From the NCBI GenBank assembly GCA_905116865.2, contig CAJHNH020007667.1, forward strand, positions 509,501 to 573,500: DNA of 64,000 nucleotides. The letters run 5' to 3'. This document shows, piece by piece, positions 21,801 through 36,800 of the stretch. The translations under genes were made by a program, and so were the position numbers. Numbering within the stretch: position 1 is the first letter of the stretch; each line of letters opens with the position of its first letter. The notes under the pieces were generated by a model that searched no databases, was not told the DNA's origin, and saw nothing but the letters and a program-made list of their open reading frames with translations. This DNA comes from Candidula unifasciata (taxonomy: Eukaryota; Mollusca; Gastropoda; Stylommatophora; Geomitridae).

Positions 21801-24800
21801 GACTGTTCTATCTATCAGAAAGTATTTCACCCAGTCATACAATCTGCCATGTATTCCTATGCTCATCATCTTCATCAGGAGACCTTTTCTCCATACTCTG
21901 TCATAGACCTGCTGGAGGTCGACAAAGATGGCCACTGTATGCTTCTTATTCTGGAAGCTGTCATGTATTCTTTGTGTCAGTCTGAACAGCTGGTCTTCTG
22001 TGCAGCTGTTTGTTGGTTCTGAAGCCTGCCTGTTCATGGTATAGAACACCAGAACTCTCTAAGAACCAATATAAGCGCCTGTTTATCATTCTTTCTGCAA
22101 CTTTGCCCAAACATGATGGTAAGGATATCAGCGGTAGCTTTTGGGGTCATCTAGAGGCTTTTAAGTATGGGGACAATATATGCATTCCTCTATGCCTTTG
22201 AAAGTTTGCTTGATCTCCATGTCTTATTAATTACCCCGAGAACTACTTCTCCCCTAGACCAGCCAAGATCAAGCAGCATTTTGTTGTGGATCTTATCTGG
22301 ACCTGGGAATTTTCTAGGTTTTAATTCTCTCAGGGCTTGTTCTAAATTGTCCATGCTAAATTCCTCTTCAAAAAGGGAGTCGCTGGCTGTTGGAGCTCTC
22401 TCTTGTTTCTTCAATTGAGAGAGCTGTGTTCTATCCAATTATGTGAGTTTACCTGCACTGTTAACCAAGGCAAAATAATGATTGAAATGTTTCTGCTTTC
22501 TTCTTGTCTTCAGTGGTCGTCTTACTCCCATCTGTCACTGGTTTTGGGTTCACCCTACTACTTTCTCTGGAGTTACTTGCATTGCAGTTACTCATAATGT
22601 TATAAGTGGCCGATGTTGCTCGTCCTAGTCAGTTTACCTTAAGTACACTGGCAGAGAACCAGGTATTGGAACCAATAAATATTTCGCAAGACTCAGCTGT
22701 GTGACATTTCAAACATTTATTGTTTCATGCTCAAGATGTTCAATTATCAGTCACTTCACCTGAGAAGATTGCAGTTGACGAGAGCCTGACAGAGTCATTG
22801 CAACCAGTCAATGACATCTTTGAATTAAAAAAAAACAGAAATGTATTCCTGCTGCCATTAATCATTAATGTTTGTCTGAGCTTGTTTCAAAACATTTAAA
22901 CTAAAAAATAGACTAAAATAGACTGTTATGTTGGTTTATCTTCATGAAATACTAGGCACTGCCCATCTGATAGAAATCATTATCATTAAATGTTATGACT
23001 CTGGGAAGGCTAATCCGGATAACAAATGCCTGATGAAGACAGATGTGTCCACTAAAAGGTGTAAATATGACACCTATGCTGTAAACAGGCATACCACATT
23101 TATGGCAATCAGACACATGATGATAAAGAAGAAGAAGAAGAACAAGTTATGTTTTGAGTATTTTTCATAACATTTAGACAACTATGTTAGCTGAGTTATG
23201 ATTTATGAGTTGGAATATGAAAGTCAAGATATCAGCCATGTTTGCTGAGTTATGAGTTATGATTTATGAGTTGGAATTTGAGAGTCAAGATATCAGCCCT
23301 GTTTGCTGAGTTATGAATTATGATTTATGAGTTGGAATATGAGAGTTGAGATATCATCCATGTTTGCTAAGTTATGAGTTATGATTTATGAGTTGGGCTA
23401 TCTTCGTGGCACTTCGGAAACCAACCACCCTTGCTGTCCATGGCAGTGTATTATAAGATAATAAATGGTTCAGGTCTCAATTATTTTTTGATTTGATGAT
23501 TGCAGGATCTGTTTGTCTTTGGGGAAGCTCCTGGCTTTCAACCGTTTCAGAAGTTATTGGATGATGATGGCTCATTATTTCCTGAAGTGAAGATCAACCC
23601 ACTGGAGGATGTGTACATTCTCCCTTACTCCAGTGGAACCACAGGACTTCCCAAAGGTGTCATGCTCACCCACTACAACTGTCTGGCGGACTGTATGCAA
23701 ATTATGTAGGTGAAACAAAATGGCTGTATAATATGTCATAGTAGATTTGTTGCATACACACTTATTGTTGTAACATAAAATATGAACATTTTTATGAAAA
23801 ACATTACATTGATGAAATGTTACTCTAAATTCATCACAGCTGGTACAGTAGTTAGTGCACTTGCTCATTAATGCAGTAATTTGGGATCAATTCCCAGCAG
23901 ATGTAAAAAAATTTTCTATAATTATGACTCTGGTCTCAAATTAGCCTCATAAAATTGGTAGTACCTGACAATTTTCCTAGAATTGTTTTTGAAGGAAAAG
24001 TATCAGCTGGGTTGTCCTGGGTAAAGATTCAACATCAAAGCATTCAGGACAAGCCCATGTCAGCTCCGACTTCCTCCTAACCATTTGGTTAAATACTCAT
24101 TTTGCCTTTCTCCTGAGTCTTGAGTTGCACCCAGAACCTACAGACACTTCCGGCTGCAACATTCTCTCCAGGTACAGGTTTTCAGTATCTTCTATTATAT
24201 TTTTTGCCTTGTTTTGTGCAGTTGCAGTACACCCCCAAGTGGGACCAATCCAGCCAACCTATCTGCATGATTATTCCCAAACACACCTGAATTGCTCAGG
24301 CAAAATATCAGTGTGACTCTTTCTACCTGCAACCTCTGTTGATGTGACCCATTCTATTTGAAGAAAACCTATCTCTGCGTTCCTGAGCATGCTTTGCAAA
24401 TCCAATACTGTGATAATATATTTGGCTGAGATTTTCTCCACCCATCCCAGTGCAGCAGTTACTGCCTCAGCCTCTATTTTTATGGACGTGGTTATGTCAT
24501 ATGCCAAGCTCTCTTCCCGCTTTCACAATTAAGTCCCATCCACTCTTTCTACCCCTGACAGGGATTTATTGCATATTTTTCATTTTATAAAGTGCAAGTC
24601 ATCAAATATTCACCAGAAACTTTAAATTCAATTTTGTGGACAGTTCTTATCATTAAATTTTTTAAATCCACTGTGTACTATGGAAGAAAAGTAGTAAGCA
24701 TAATAGCCTTGTCACAACACCGACACACTGGGATAGATCAGTCAGTAGTCAATGCTTGATCAAAGGACCACAATAGTACAATAAGCCACAGCTGTGCCAC

Positions 24801-27800
24801 CCATCGAGCAAAGGACCACAATAGTAAGACAAGCCACAGCTGTGCCACCCATCGAGCAAAGGACCACAATAGTAAGACAAGCCACAGCTGTGCCACCTAT
24901 CGAGCAAAGGACCACAATAGTAAGACAAGCCACAGCTGTGCCACCCATCAAGCAAAGGACCACAATAGCAAGACAAGCCACAGCTGTGCTACCTATCGAG
25001 CAAAGGACCACAATAGTAAGACAAGCCACAGCTGTGCCACCCATCAAGCAAAGGACCACAATAGTAAGACAAGCCACAGCTGTGCCACCCATCGAGCAAA
25101 GGACCACAAACTGTATCTCCTTATGACAATTAGCGGCAGAAGGGGAGCTGATAATGATTTCCTTGCAAATATTTCACTTAAGATTCACTGATATCTTTTC
25201 AGAAATAGCGCACCAGTGACCCCAGAAGATCGCTGTTTAGGTCTGCTACCACTGTATCACATTTATGGCATGATTGTAGTCCAGTTCACAGTTCTCCTGG
25301 GTGGGGCTACAATCTCATATCTGCCCAAATTTGAGCCAGAGATATTTCTCAGATGTTTACAGGAGAGAAAAGTAAGTTTGGTATAACATGTGCATTAGTT
25401 ATTCAAATATTACGTTTACTTTTATAAATAAAAAAAAAATGTTTTGTTTATCTTATCCAAGCCTGAAGACTTGAGACCTATTGTTACAAGGAGCCACTAA
25501 CTGATTATCAGTCTAACTGAAACAAGTGCCAGATAACTTGTTAAACCTTATGCATCTCAGAGTATGTACTTGGTCTTTATTTTGCTTACTTTTACTGGAC
25601 TCACAAGGTTGGGTCTACTCAAGGCCCAGATAAAGAAGTGTGACGTTACGGCCCACTCCCTTGGAAAGTACAACACTTTTAGTGTGACGTCCCGGGTCGT
25701 GGGTTCTCTAGATTTGGGTTTAAATGATTTATATGTGGAGTAGGGAATTTCCTCTCAACACATCCCCTCCACCAGATTAACTGAACTATTATCTGGGCTA
25801 TGTTGCTCTCAGACAAAGTCCTGGATATCCAAGAAAACAGCCATATTGGCTCGTTATTTATATTTAACTTTAGCTGAACTTGGTACCCACAAGAGAAAGA
25901 AATGGGTTTTAGATGTCTATATATTATTATCTTGAATGATTCACTAGACACGGCAGTTGACCCAATCCGTCGACCTTCTCTTGGTAAAGAAATTTTATTA
26001 TTTAATGAGCTCCCACCAAATGCTATTCTATCTTAACAGTTTAATTAAACGTGTAAGAACAGACACATTTGGAATTACAAAAACTGATGCAGGATAAGAC
26101 CATATATTTGATTTATTAACCTAGCAATCAGAGTATGACATTAGTCATCATTATTGTTATAATAGATAGTGATGGTATGGTGATAATGAGATGCTTCAGC
26201 TAGATAACTGAGCACCTAAGATTCGACTGAATGATAATGGTGGTGTTTAGTTACATAAATACATGTTACATAACTTTAGAAAGTGGAACCTCTGAGAGTC
26301 CTCGTGTTGAGTCCCTTCTTAGCTGTTCCCATCTTTCCGCCAAGTTCTCCTGGTCCTTCCACCTGGTTCCCTGGTTCCCACCTGTTTCCCAGCTGGCCGA
26401 GTTCTAACACAATTTAGTCTCGTGACCGTGATGACCCTCTATTTCTTTTTTGTAGAAAAGACTGATCCTCACCCACATGGGAGCTGGAAACTTCCAGCTA
26501 TCGCCAAACTAGAATCAAACCATTATAATTACCTCTAAGGTCGACCTGTTTGTTGCCTGTCACAGCGATTATGACAGAAATTCCAGGGCTTGTCTTATTA
26601 ATACCTCTATCTGTCTGCAAGGGTAAACTCCACCCTCTACTAGGTTCTACCCAACCCTCAAGGAGATGACCTAAGCCCCGCCTCTGAGGTACCTAGCAGA
26701 TCAACCTAGCTATCAATGGGCCTGTCACTCACAGTGAACGGCCTACAGTACGACGTTGACCAAGATTAAACATTCCTAATTGCCAAACATCTGCTCTCTG
26801 GAGAATTTCACTATCATGTGTGAAAACTTCAGACGCTGGACGCCAGCCTGTCTAGAAATGTCTACCGGACCACTTAATTCCCCTGATCTATCCTGTTCAA
26901 AAGGAGCACCTCAGTGTGTGTTATGTAACTTTTTATGACACTAAAGCCGGGTTCAGGGGAGCTAATCAGGTGTGATACGAAGCTATCTCCCCCTTTACTC
27001 GCCTCTACAGACTGGGCAGGAGATAATTATATGACATGGGCATGAGAAAGGAATTCCTAGCCAAGGTAATATTACCTAAAGCAAGGTTGCTTTGTCTGGC
27101 TAGAGATTGGAAACACAGTTTAAACAATTCTCAAATCCCTTGTAGTGGTTTTAGAACTATTTTAGGCTCAGTGTCTATTGCTTTTAATTCTTTGTCCTAC
27201 TCTGAAAATAAGAAATTATTAAACACAATATAACTTCTGAGACCACTGAGGTCATTTCGTGACATATTTTTTTTTTTTTTTTCAACAGTTGACAATCATA
27301 CATTGTAATAGGTATAAAATTCTAGTAGGTGATTGGCACACACACACAAAAAACAGTTTTCTTCCTCGGTGAGGAGTTAGCTTTGGATGGCAGATTCAGG
27401 CTCGTGGGGCAACACAGTCACCTGATGTATCTTTAGGTGAAGTCCTTGGTGCTTCGGTCTACCGAGACTGAAGACTTGAGACCCATTGTTACAAGGAGCC
27501 ACTAACTGATTATCAGTCTAACTGAAACAAGTGCCAGATAACTTGTTAAACCTTATGCATCTCAGAGTATGAACTTGGGTCTTTATTTTGCTTACTTTTA
27601 CTGGACTCACAAGGTTGGGTCTACTCAAGGCCCAGATAAAGAAGTAATTTGCATGATTACCAGAGATAAAAATGTCACACCGCTAGATTACTGAGAGCTG
27701 CCATGATGTAGCGGCTTACCGCTCACCTGCAAATCAGAAAGTCATTACTTTTTTTTCAGAAATGACCCTGGCTTTTAGATCGACCAGCCTTGAGTGGGTA

Positions 27801-30800
27801 CCAGAAAATAGTCCTGGGAAATAAAGGTGGCTTGCGTGATGTTGACCACATCACCCACAGAGTGCCAATCGGTCTATGAAATGTAGGTGTAGCCCTATAT
27901 GCCCAATATACTTGAAGGTGTGGAAAGGTGTCCTTTATCACGGCACCTGTATAATTGTTTTTGTGGATATTTGTGTCTCAGAAATTAAAAATAAATTAGA
28001 TTACACACTGTAATGAGACAGAAGATTATTTCAAATGCATTTCAAACAGATAACATTTGCTCACTTGGTACCTCCAATAATTGTGTTTCTGGCAAAACAT
28101 CCACTTGTGTCCAAATATGATCTGACATCACTGAGGAAAGTCATTTGTGGTGCGGCACCACTGGGTGTTGAAATCTCAAATGAATTTCTACAAAGATTCA
28201 GCAATCGTGTGAAGCTCAACCAAGGTTTGCATTTGTTTTCTAATATTTATTACCGTTAAAGACTATTTAATGTTAAAGAAATTATTAGTCACAATGTCAG
28301 TGCAAAAACATCTTTTAAAAGCTTTAAAAAAAATATGGAAATCTAAATTATATTGTCTCAAAGTTTAGTTATTTATATTAAATGACCTCATTGTGATGAA
28401 AACAAGAAAAGATCTACTGCCACTCTAATAATAATGTTGTAATAGACATTTAAGTCAGAGTGCACCTGCCCAAGTGGCAGGGAACAAAACTCTGCACATA
28501 AATAAGCCAGTAAAATGCATGTACATACACAACTCAGGCACTGGCACAAAGCCTAAGTTTAAATAAAGGAACAACCAAGACTTTCTGCCAGAGCTTACAG
28601 CCAGTGAACATAGAAGAAGAATAAGTATTTTTAATTGTATTATTTCAGTTTTAACATGTCATTTAAAGTTAAAGAACTACCAAAGATATGGAATGAAAGG
28701 TAAATGCATTTGAAAAACAAATGCCTGAATGTATTGATGGATATCTGTACTGAGTCACAGTTGATTGTAATATTTTCCAGTGACACTGACAAATAATAAT
28801 ATTCTGTTCATTGAACATTAGATCTTCATCATCATCAACTTGTTGTGCCACATTTACATCGTATATGGCTTGCAGTTAATCCTCCACTCAGTTCTATTCT
28901 GTGCATGTTTAAAAAAATACAGAAATAAATCCAACGCTGTTGGCAGCTCTTATCTGCTTTTGTCATCGGGTTTCTCTTGAATATCTTCATTTCTTCAGTC
29001 TTCTTGTTTCCCACCTAAACAATAAACAAGAGACTGATATAAAATAGTTGATACTCACCTGGACCACTTCACAATTTTGTGGGAAAAAACCCGAAAATAA
29101 ATATTTGATTCTGACACCAGCATTTTCACTTTATTACCAATTGTAGTGTGTAGCTGTCAGTTTAACAAGTGATTAATATTCTCAGTGTTTCCACACTAAT
29201 CTCCCCATTTGGTTAAACAGGTTATGGATTAACCGAGACAAGTCCTGTTGTAAATATTGACTTCACTTCCACACTTGGCTCAATTGGTCACTTGGTTTCG
29301 AACACGGAAGGGAAGGTAACAAATCATGAAAATTAATTTCTGCCTGAAAACTATCCTTGACTTCAGCTTTCTAATATACCAGTAAAGTGGTTGGAGACTC
29401 TTAGGCAGTCAGAGTTGACACATATCAGTTTCATATTTGTGCCAGGGCACACAGGTGTGCAAAGATATGAGTAAGCTGATAGGCTTACAGGTAAAGCTAA
29501 TGGACCAGACTGGTACACTGAATGCAGTACAAGAAATAAGACATTGTGTGAACCAAGTTATAACTGAATCTGCAGCCCTGACCAGACTGCAAGAACAACA
29601 TGTTAAAAGGAGTGCCGCCAGACAAAAGCACTATGCAGGAATCCAAAGAAGAAAAAGTAGACAAGAGATGCGGTGTCATCAGCAGCTAGACGCTGTGGGA
29701 TTTTTTTAGAAGGGGATCCATGCACTTGTGGACTGAATGGTTCAGTGCAATGGGGGTAATATAACTAAACAGAATTGGCAGTAAAGTTGCCCAGGTTTCA
29801 CGACTTAAAAAAAAGAAGTCATTTTGTTTCTGCTGGCATGTGGATAAACACAGCCTGTTAATACCTCAGCCTGTTAATACCTTCAGTTACAAGTATCTTG
29901 CAATGAGTTGTGCTATTTTTAAACTTGCTGAAAAATAAATTATTGTTACTTTACTTTTATGACAGGCAAAGTATGTTTTATTAATTCCAGATTATGCAAC
30001 ATGTATAAGCAGAAACAATATATTGTAAATCTAAGTTACCCAGATAAATCATGTGACTACAATGAACCTCCGGTGACTAGACAAACACGATGCATCAAAA
30101 GAAACTATTCTCATTACGGTTGGATTTATTCAGGTTTTTTAAAACTTTATTTTATGTTGATGTAACTGTGTAGTAGCGCACGTGACAAGATACAACCACA
30201 TATGCCTGGCAATAAATTGTGCAATGTATTGTTTGTGTCTGCATTATTTAAATTGGTTACGGGAAAACATTGTGTTGAACAACATGTTAATGTTATATGA
30301 GAAGTTTGTATTGCCATGTGATTATTTAAATTCAGGCTTAACGATCAACCAAAGGTTCTGTGCTCTTAAGTTGTTATGTCTGCTTCTGGTTTATGAGAGC
30401 TGGTTTCATTCGTTACATGGACTGTGTATATTTGTTCTATCATCATTAACTGACATGGGTTATGTGATTTCTCTAGATCTTGCAGTCTTAAACAGCATCT
30501 ATAAATTTGTATGGCTGTCACACTGCCATGCATTGATGAAACTCTGCCAGAAATCTTCTCTAATTGTTTTCCTCTGTCTCTCTGTCCATAGATATTTCCA
30601 GTTGTCACAAAAACAGATAAGATGGTATATTACCTCCTGATCCTGGGATAATGGATCAGATAGCTGGCATATTAGAGACATTAACATTCCCATGGAAGTT
30701 AAAATGTAAAAGCAAACAGCTGGCTGATTGGTGCTTCCAAGCAACATTTTTCCGTATCGAAATGGGCCCGGGAATGACATTTTATAGCAGTGGATGCCAT

Positions 30801-33800
30801 TAGGAGTCCATGTGAACTTCCTCCAGGAAGATAAATAAAATGTAACTGATTTAAATTAGAGATTAAGAAACAAAACTTACAAGACAAATAATAAAAAAGG
30901 AAATATCACTCTGCATAGAAATTTTAAAGCATAGTTTACAGCAAGCTGTGAGGCTCTGCAAAAGAAATTGAATCTCTATCAAGTTGGAAATATGAAAAGA
31001 AAAAAGAAAAAAGAAAGTTGGGAACCACTGCTTATAAAATGAATGAAATTGTGGTAGTGCATTGGCCTGCATGTTTGTTATCCTGGGCGTAATATGTTGA
31101 AATGAACTTTTAACATATTTTTTTTAATGATCTGGTTTCCCAGGTTGATTGTGCCTAAAGTGGGTACCAGTAAATGTTTTTGGGAAGTAAATGTGGCTGG
31201 TGTGATACGAACATCAGACTTCAAAATCCAATTAGTAAATGGAAATGTGGGGCTGGCAGCAAATGTTCTCTATATTCCTCAGTGTTGAAACAGAAAATAT
31301 GGCTGAATTGTTTAGTTGTAGTAACTTAGTATTATGATTTATATTTGCATGCATTGCATGTTGAATTGAGATCACAGCACTCGGGACACTCCCATAAGTG
31401 CTTCGTCCCCTTCTTCAGTAGCAAGCGAAGAATTTCAGTTACAATGTAACCAGTAACTGTCTGATTCTTTATCTGTATCGCCCTTTCCTTGGGTGTTGAG
31501 TGTCGGCCAGATCCCCTGGTAACTCCTCATTGCGCCATTATCCTCAGACCACAATGATCTATTTGTGCCTCCACAACATCAGGGCCCTGACAACATCTAG
31601 CTTGTCATACATCAGTTCACCACTAAGTGGTGAAGAACTCGCCAGTTTATCTGTCTGCTCATTTCCCAACACACCAGCATGACCTGGAGAAAATATCCAA
31701 AGATGTTAACTTCTTCTTCTTCTTCGCGTTCACCAGCTGTAAACTCTGGCGGAAGGTTCTGGTTGCTCGTCTACTACTGAACTGCAGTCCTGCTCCAGAA
31801 CCTGAGTGTTGCGTGTGCATCAGTTTTACAGATCTCATTCTCTTGAATACAGACTGTTGGTTCCTTGCCTCTCCGGCAGACGCACTCCGTCTTCAAAGGA
31901 AGCTCCCCAATTAGTTGACTCTTACAACATGCTTTTGGGGAGGCAGTGGGTCTATTCTTGTTTTCCCCACAATGGGGCCCGGAACCCACACAGGGGAGAT
32001 GTTAACTATATATGGAACCTTTGCATGCCACTTTGCACAGAGCATGCCTGTCTCCACCTTTCATCAACTACTCTGTGAGACAGTTTCACTTATGAAATGT
32101 GTCTACAGCCTAATCTCAGTCCAGCGGAAGGTAGCAGTTGCTGCCTCCACCTCCATTCTCAAACTAGATGGTGTGATACCATATGCCAGGCTTTGCTGCA
32201 TTAAGCGACACCCATTCACTTTTGCTGAGAACCCCCATGCACTTCATCTGCTTCTCAACACAGAGCCATCTGTATAGATAATCACATCACCTTGGTGGGA
32301 ATTGTCATGAATCATTTGTTGAAATTCTGATTCTGCAGCACCAACTGGCCAGTCCCTGCACTCATGGCCTAAAGTGATTAGACGCCTACACAAGTCTGAA
32401 TCATGACAAGTTTGCTTTACCTTTTTTGTCTCAAATTATTTCAACAGATAGTGGATATAGAGACAAACCGAGTACTCGGACCAGAAGAGAAAGGCGAGTA
32501 CTGTGTGAGAGGTCCACAGGTTATGAAAGGATACTACAAAAATCAGAAGGCGACTGATGACATGATTGAACCAGATCGATGGCTACATACAGGTAGACTT
32601 TTTTTTTTTTTTTTTTTAATGTTAGCAACTAGAAGTTGTAGCACTTACTTTAAAAGATCAACTTTTTTCAGTACTAAGCAACTCACTGTTGCATTTCATG
32701 GTTACTGTTTATTCAGTATTTGTTTCTTAACTCTTGATTCCTCATTCATCTGGTACCCGGTGGGTTCTGGGCTCCCATTATGTTAAAAACAAGTATAGAC
32801 CCACTTCCTAGATTCCAGAAGTGGACGAACACCAGAACTTTATGCTGTTTACAGCTGGTGAACACGAATAAAAAGATCTAGTACCGTGGTACATTAACTC
32901 ATTCTATTCAAATTTTTACTTCAGTTTTGTCCTATAGTGTTATTATTTTAACCCATTCAGAGCCAGTCATGTGTTACTTTTACTAACACATTTTAGAATG
33001 TAACAAATAATGGTAACACCTGTCGGGGACCGACAGAGTTAAATGGTTGCAAAGTTGCAGGTTGTTTCAGTTAGTGAGCATTGTCATACAACCATTTAGT
33101 CTTTCAGTGTATGGATTCCCTATCTGCTCTTTTGCAGTGTCCATTTGATCCCGCTTTATCACATACTTGAATACACTGGACAGAAAATCTGTGATATGCT
33201 CTTGATCACATGATCACTAATTATTCCAGAAAAGTTTGCAAATGAGCAAGGATGTCATTGGATGTGGCAAAAATAGAGTTTATGGTTTGAGAAATATTAT
33301 TTGCAGATGAAGTGGTCACGTTCAGATACAAATCAGAGAACAAGTAAAAGTACCACAGGTTTAGTCTAAATAATGTATGCACAGAAGAGGAAAACTTGCA
33401 TTTTTATGACAAAAACAACATGAATCATTTAAAAACATAGATGGAGCACACACTTGAGAAAGAAAATATACCGGAACCCTGCTAATTTATAATCAAAAGC
33501 TGTTTGGTTGGTAGTTGTACCCCACCAGGACATCATACGATAAACACCCAGTGACACAAAGTGCCGTCATATGGATAAGCATCACCCGTGGAGAGGTCCC
33601 AGAAACCCCTTTCAGCCATTAGGCCATATCTGTGACTAGATCATTTCCATGCCCTGGCTATATTCATGGCCCCTGGCAGGAGCCAGGGTGGGGCTTCAAA
33701 TAACAACAACAAAAATGCATCTCACATGGGATGACTTGATAAAAGCAAAGATATGTTATTCTGGGGTGTGTGAGTTTTTATAATCATCAACCAATATGAC

Positions 33801-36800
33801 ACATAATTTTGAAGTGATTTTCATTTGTTATGTTAAATGCTAATTAACTATGCAACAAAATATACCGTGGCAGAATTTATTAATTCACATTTGTCAAGCA
33901 TTGGTGTGTAAATAAATTCACTTTTAACTTGTCAACTGCTAATATATTTTCTCATGCGGTTTTTGAACAGTTTTGGTAAATTATGCCTAGTTTGTTAGTT
34001 CTTTAAATAACTATTTAAGGTGTGGCACTCTCAGCTGCTTATGGTAGTTTGATTAAATACAAGCTACATTGTATGTTGTGTTCAATATCCTTAATTTTGT
34101 GTAAGCAGCACTGGATAGATTGTCAGTAGCGTACTTTTTGCCACAATTATTTCTTGGTGTGCCTCAGTTGAAGCACTGCAGTAGCACAGAAGTGAGTGTC
34201 CTTGTCTTCCAAGACTGGTCTGGTTTCTATCCTTGGGATAAGAATTATTTTTCCAAAACGCATAGCTGTGAGGTGGAACCAACCCAACAAAATTAATAGT
34301 TTTCTGTTAAGGAAAGACAACCAAGAAGAGAAGTCACGTGATATTTCGTAGGACAGAAAATGTCAAGTATGATGTTGATTTTTAATTCAACATTAAACAT
34401 TGAACATTCAGTCCTGCAAATAGCATTTTTTACCAGAACATCTTGCTTGAAAATGGAGGTGGAGGCAGTCACTGCAGCTTCTGCTGGCTTGAGAACCAGC
34501 TGCATGCACATGTCATGCTCTCCACCGTTGCCAACAGTGCATGTTGATAACAGTGGAGACAATCATGCTTTGTGCAGAATGACCATTGCTTCAGAGACTG
34601 TGGATAGCGAGTGTCCTTTGGATCTGTTTGCTAGAGCAGGCAAATGTGTTGGGAAATGTACAGGTAGACTGGCTGGTTTTACACCACTTGGATGGAAACT
34701 GATGCATGCCAGACAAGAGGAAGAAGGATTAGATAATCATAGCTTGCAGAAGTTAAATAGAGAATAGTGAATCTGGGGGGTGGGGGGGGGGGGGGGGTGG
34801 CTAACACTCAATGTATAGAGGGAAGGTAAGACAGACATATAGTCAGACTTGTACTGGAACCATCCAGATTGGAATCTGTGCTGGCTGCTAAAGATGGGGA
34901 CATTGTTTGTGGAAATGTCTTGAGTTCTGTGTTGTTGATTCCTAACCCAGCTCAGCTTGACTTTATATATCTTTTTGTTTTCCAGGTGATATTGGCTACT
35001 ACAACAAAGATGGGATCTTTTATATTGAGGAGAGACTAAAAGAACTGATCAAATATAAGGGTTCTCAGGTAATGATAATGTGTTATAGTCAGTCAGTTCT
35101 GTTTATGCCTGTGGCACATGAGGCTTCAGAGAGGACTTTCCATACCTTCCTGTCCTGTGCAATCTTCAATGCAGTTTTCCTTGTCAGAGATGCAGCATTC
35201 AGTTTGCTTTCCATCGTTCGTCTCTATGTTTTAGGAAATTTAGAAAACGGAATAGAAAATTTAATATTGTATGTACAAAAGCACAGTGAAGATCGAAATC
35301 TGTTCTTGAATTTAAAGAGAATGAAAATAAAGTCCACAGATAGAACTAGCTGTCACCCAAAAATAGCAATAAATGGTGAATAAATTAAAAATGTCAAAAA
35401 CTTTGAAAATCTTGGCTCTGTAGTAAATAGCAGTGGAGAATGTTTGACAGAAATTAAAAAGAGGATGGCCATAGCAATGCAAAAATTAAACAGCCTAAAA
35501 AGTCTATGGTTAAGCACCAGCAAGGAGATCAAAATTTGAATTTTGAGAGCATGTATCTTCCCTGTAACAACACTGGATGTGAGTCGTGGACTATCTCCCA
35601 TTCCTTATAAAAGAGAATAGAGATTTTTATGCTATAGAAAGATTCTTCAAGTATCTTGGATGAAAAATAGGAGAAATACTGACATCTTGAAAAGTCTGAA
35701 CATCAATTGAGATTAGCTAATAAACAGCATCCTGTCTTTGAAGCTCAAATATTTTGGTCATATCAAGCGCCACGACGGGATTGAAAAATCTTATAGCAGA
35801 GGGCATGGTATCAGGAAGGAGGGGCAGGGGCCGACCAACACAAAGATGGGCACAGGATATAAGTGACTCCTTGAGTATAAAAAAGCATGAGGCAGGAGAC
35901 CGAGTTTCTTTCAGGCAGACTGATAAGAGCGACGTTCTGTAAAGGACCTGCTACATTATGATGATGACCCTTGTGCCATGATGTTCATCCGTCACTTTGC
36001 TTCACATCGCTGTATCAACAAAACTCCTGTTTTCAAGGTCAAAGGGGAAAGAAAGCTGTTAATTATTTGCCACATTCATATTTAGTGATTACTTCCTTTC
36101 ACGGTAAAGTTTTTTAACCCAAAGTAGTTACTTAGAAAAGATTTTTTTTTTTATTACAAACTTCTTTTAAGCAACTTGACAGTTGCAGAAAAGCTTTGGC
36201 TTTTAGGCTTTCTAGTCTGCTCAATGGTCCGTGGGTTTGACACATTGGATTTTTGTAAAATCTGACCCTGACTAAAAACTTCTTCTTTTACCCTTGATCT
36301 AGTGTCTTGTGGTAGAGATTCATAGAATTATAAGGATGCATCTTTTTAAAACAAAATTTGGAAACAGGTAATGTTTTTTATTTAAAATTCTCACAGGGGG
36401 AAGGGTTAAAGTAACAACAACTTTGAATATAATGTTAACACCTTCTTGTTACTGAAAAAAAGTTAAATAACAATCTTTTCAAAACTGCTCTGGAGAGGAA
36501 AAATTGAAAGCTGGCAAGCAAGAGAGAACATCTACAAATGGACAAACTAAGAGAATGCACAATCAGGGTGAGACAGAGAGTGTTGCAGATACACTGCATC
36601 CAGACTTCATTGTGGAATTGGTTTCTTACTGATGACTGATTGATTGATTTTATTAGTATAATTATTTTCACTGTTGTTGGTAATCATGGTAATCTTGGTC
36701 ACCTTAGTTTCACCTCATTGTTGCTCTGCTTCTGTGGCAACAAAAACACAGAATGTCCATCATTGTCCCTTGTGGGGCAAATTAACACAGACTGCAGACT

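Noticed and set aside
24749..25126. Open frames on both strands across the 48-bp repeat
   Set aside because: Tandem unit divisible by three and located inside an intron between confirmed exons.
25683..27264. Solo LTR with TG...CA ends
   Set aside because: The flanking pentamers TTTAG and TATTT do not match and no primer site or coding follows.
30182..30640. 152-codon + strand frame as a gene
   Set aside because: It lies in intron 7, is rich in Leu/Cys without a recognisable domain, and overlaps a dispersed repeat.
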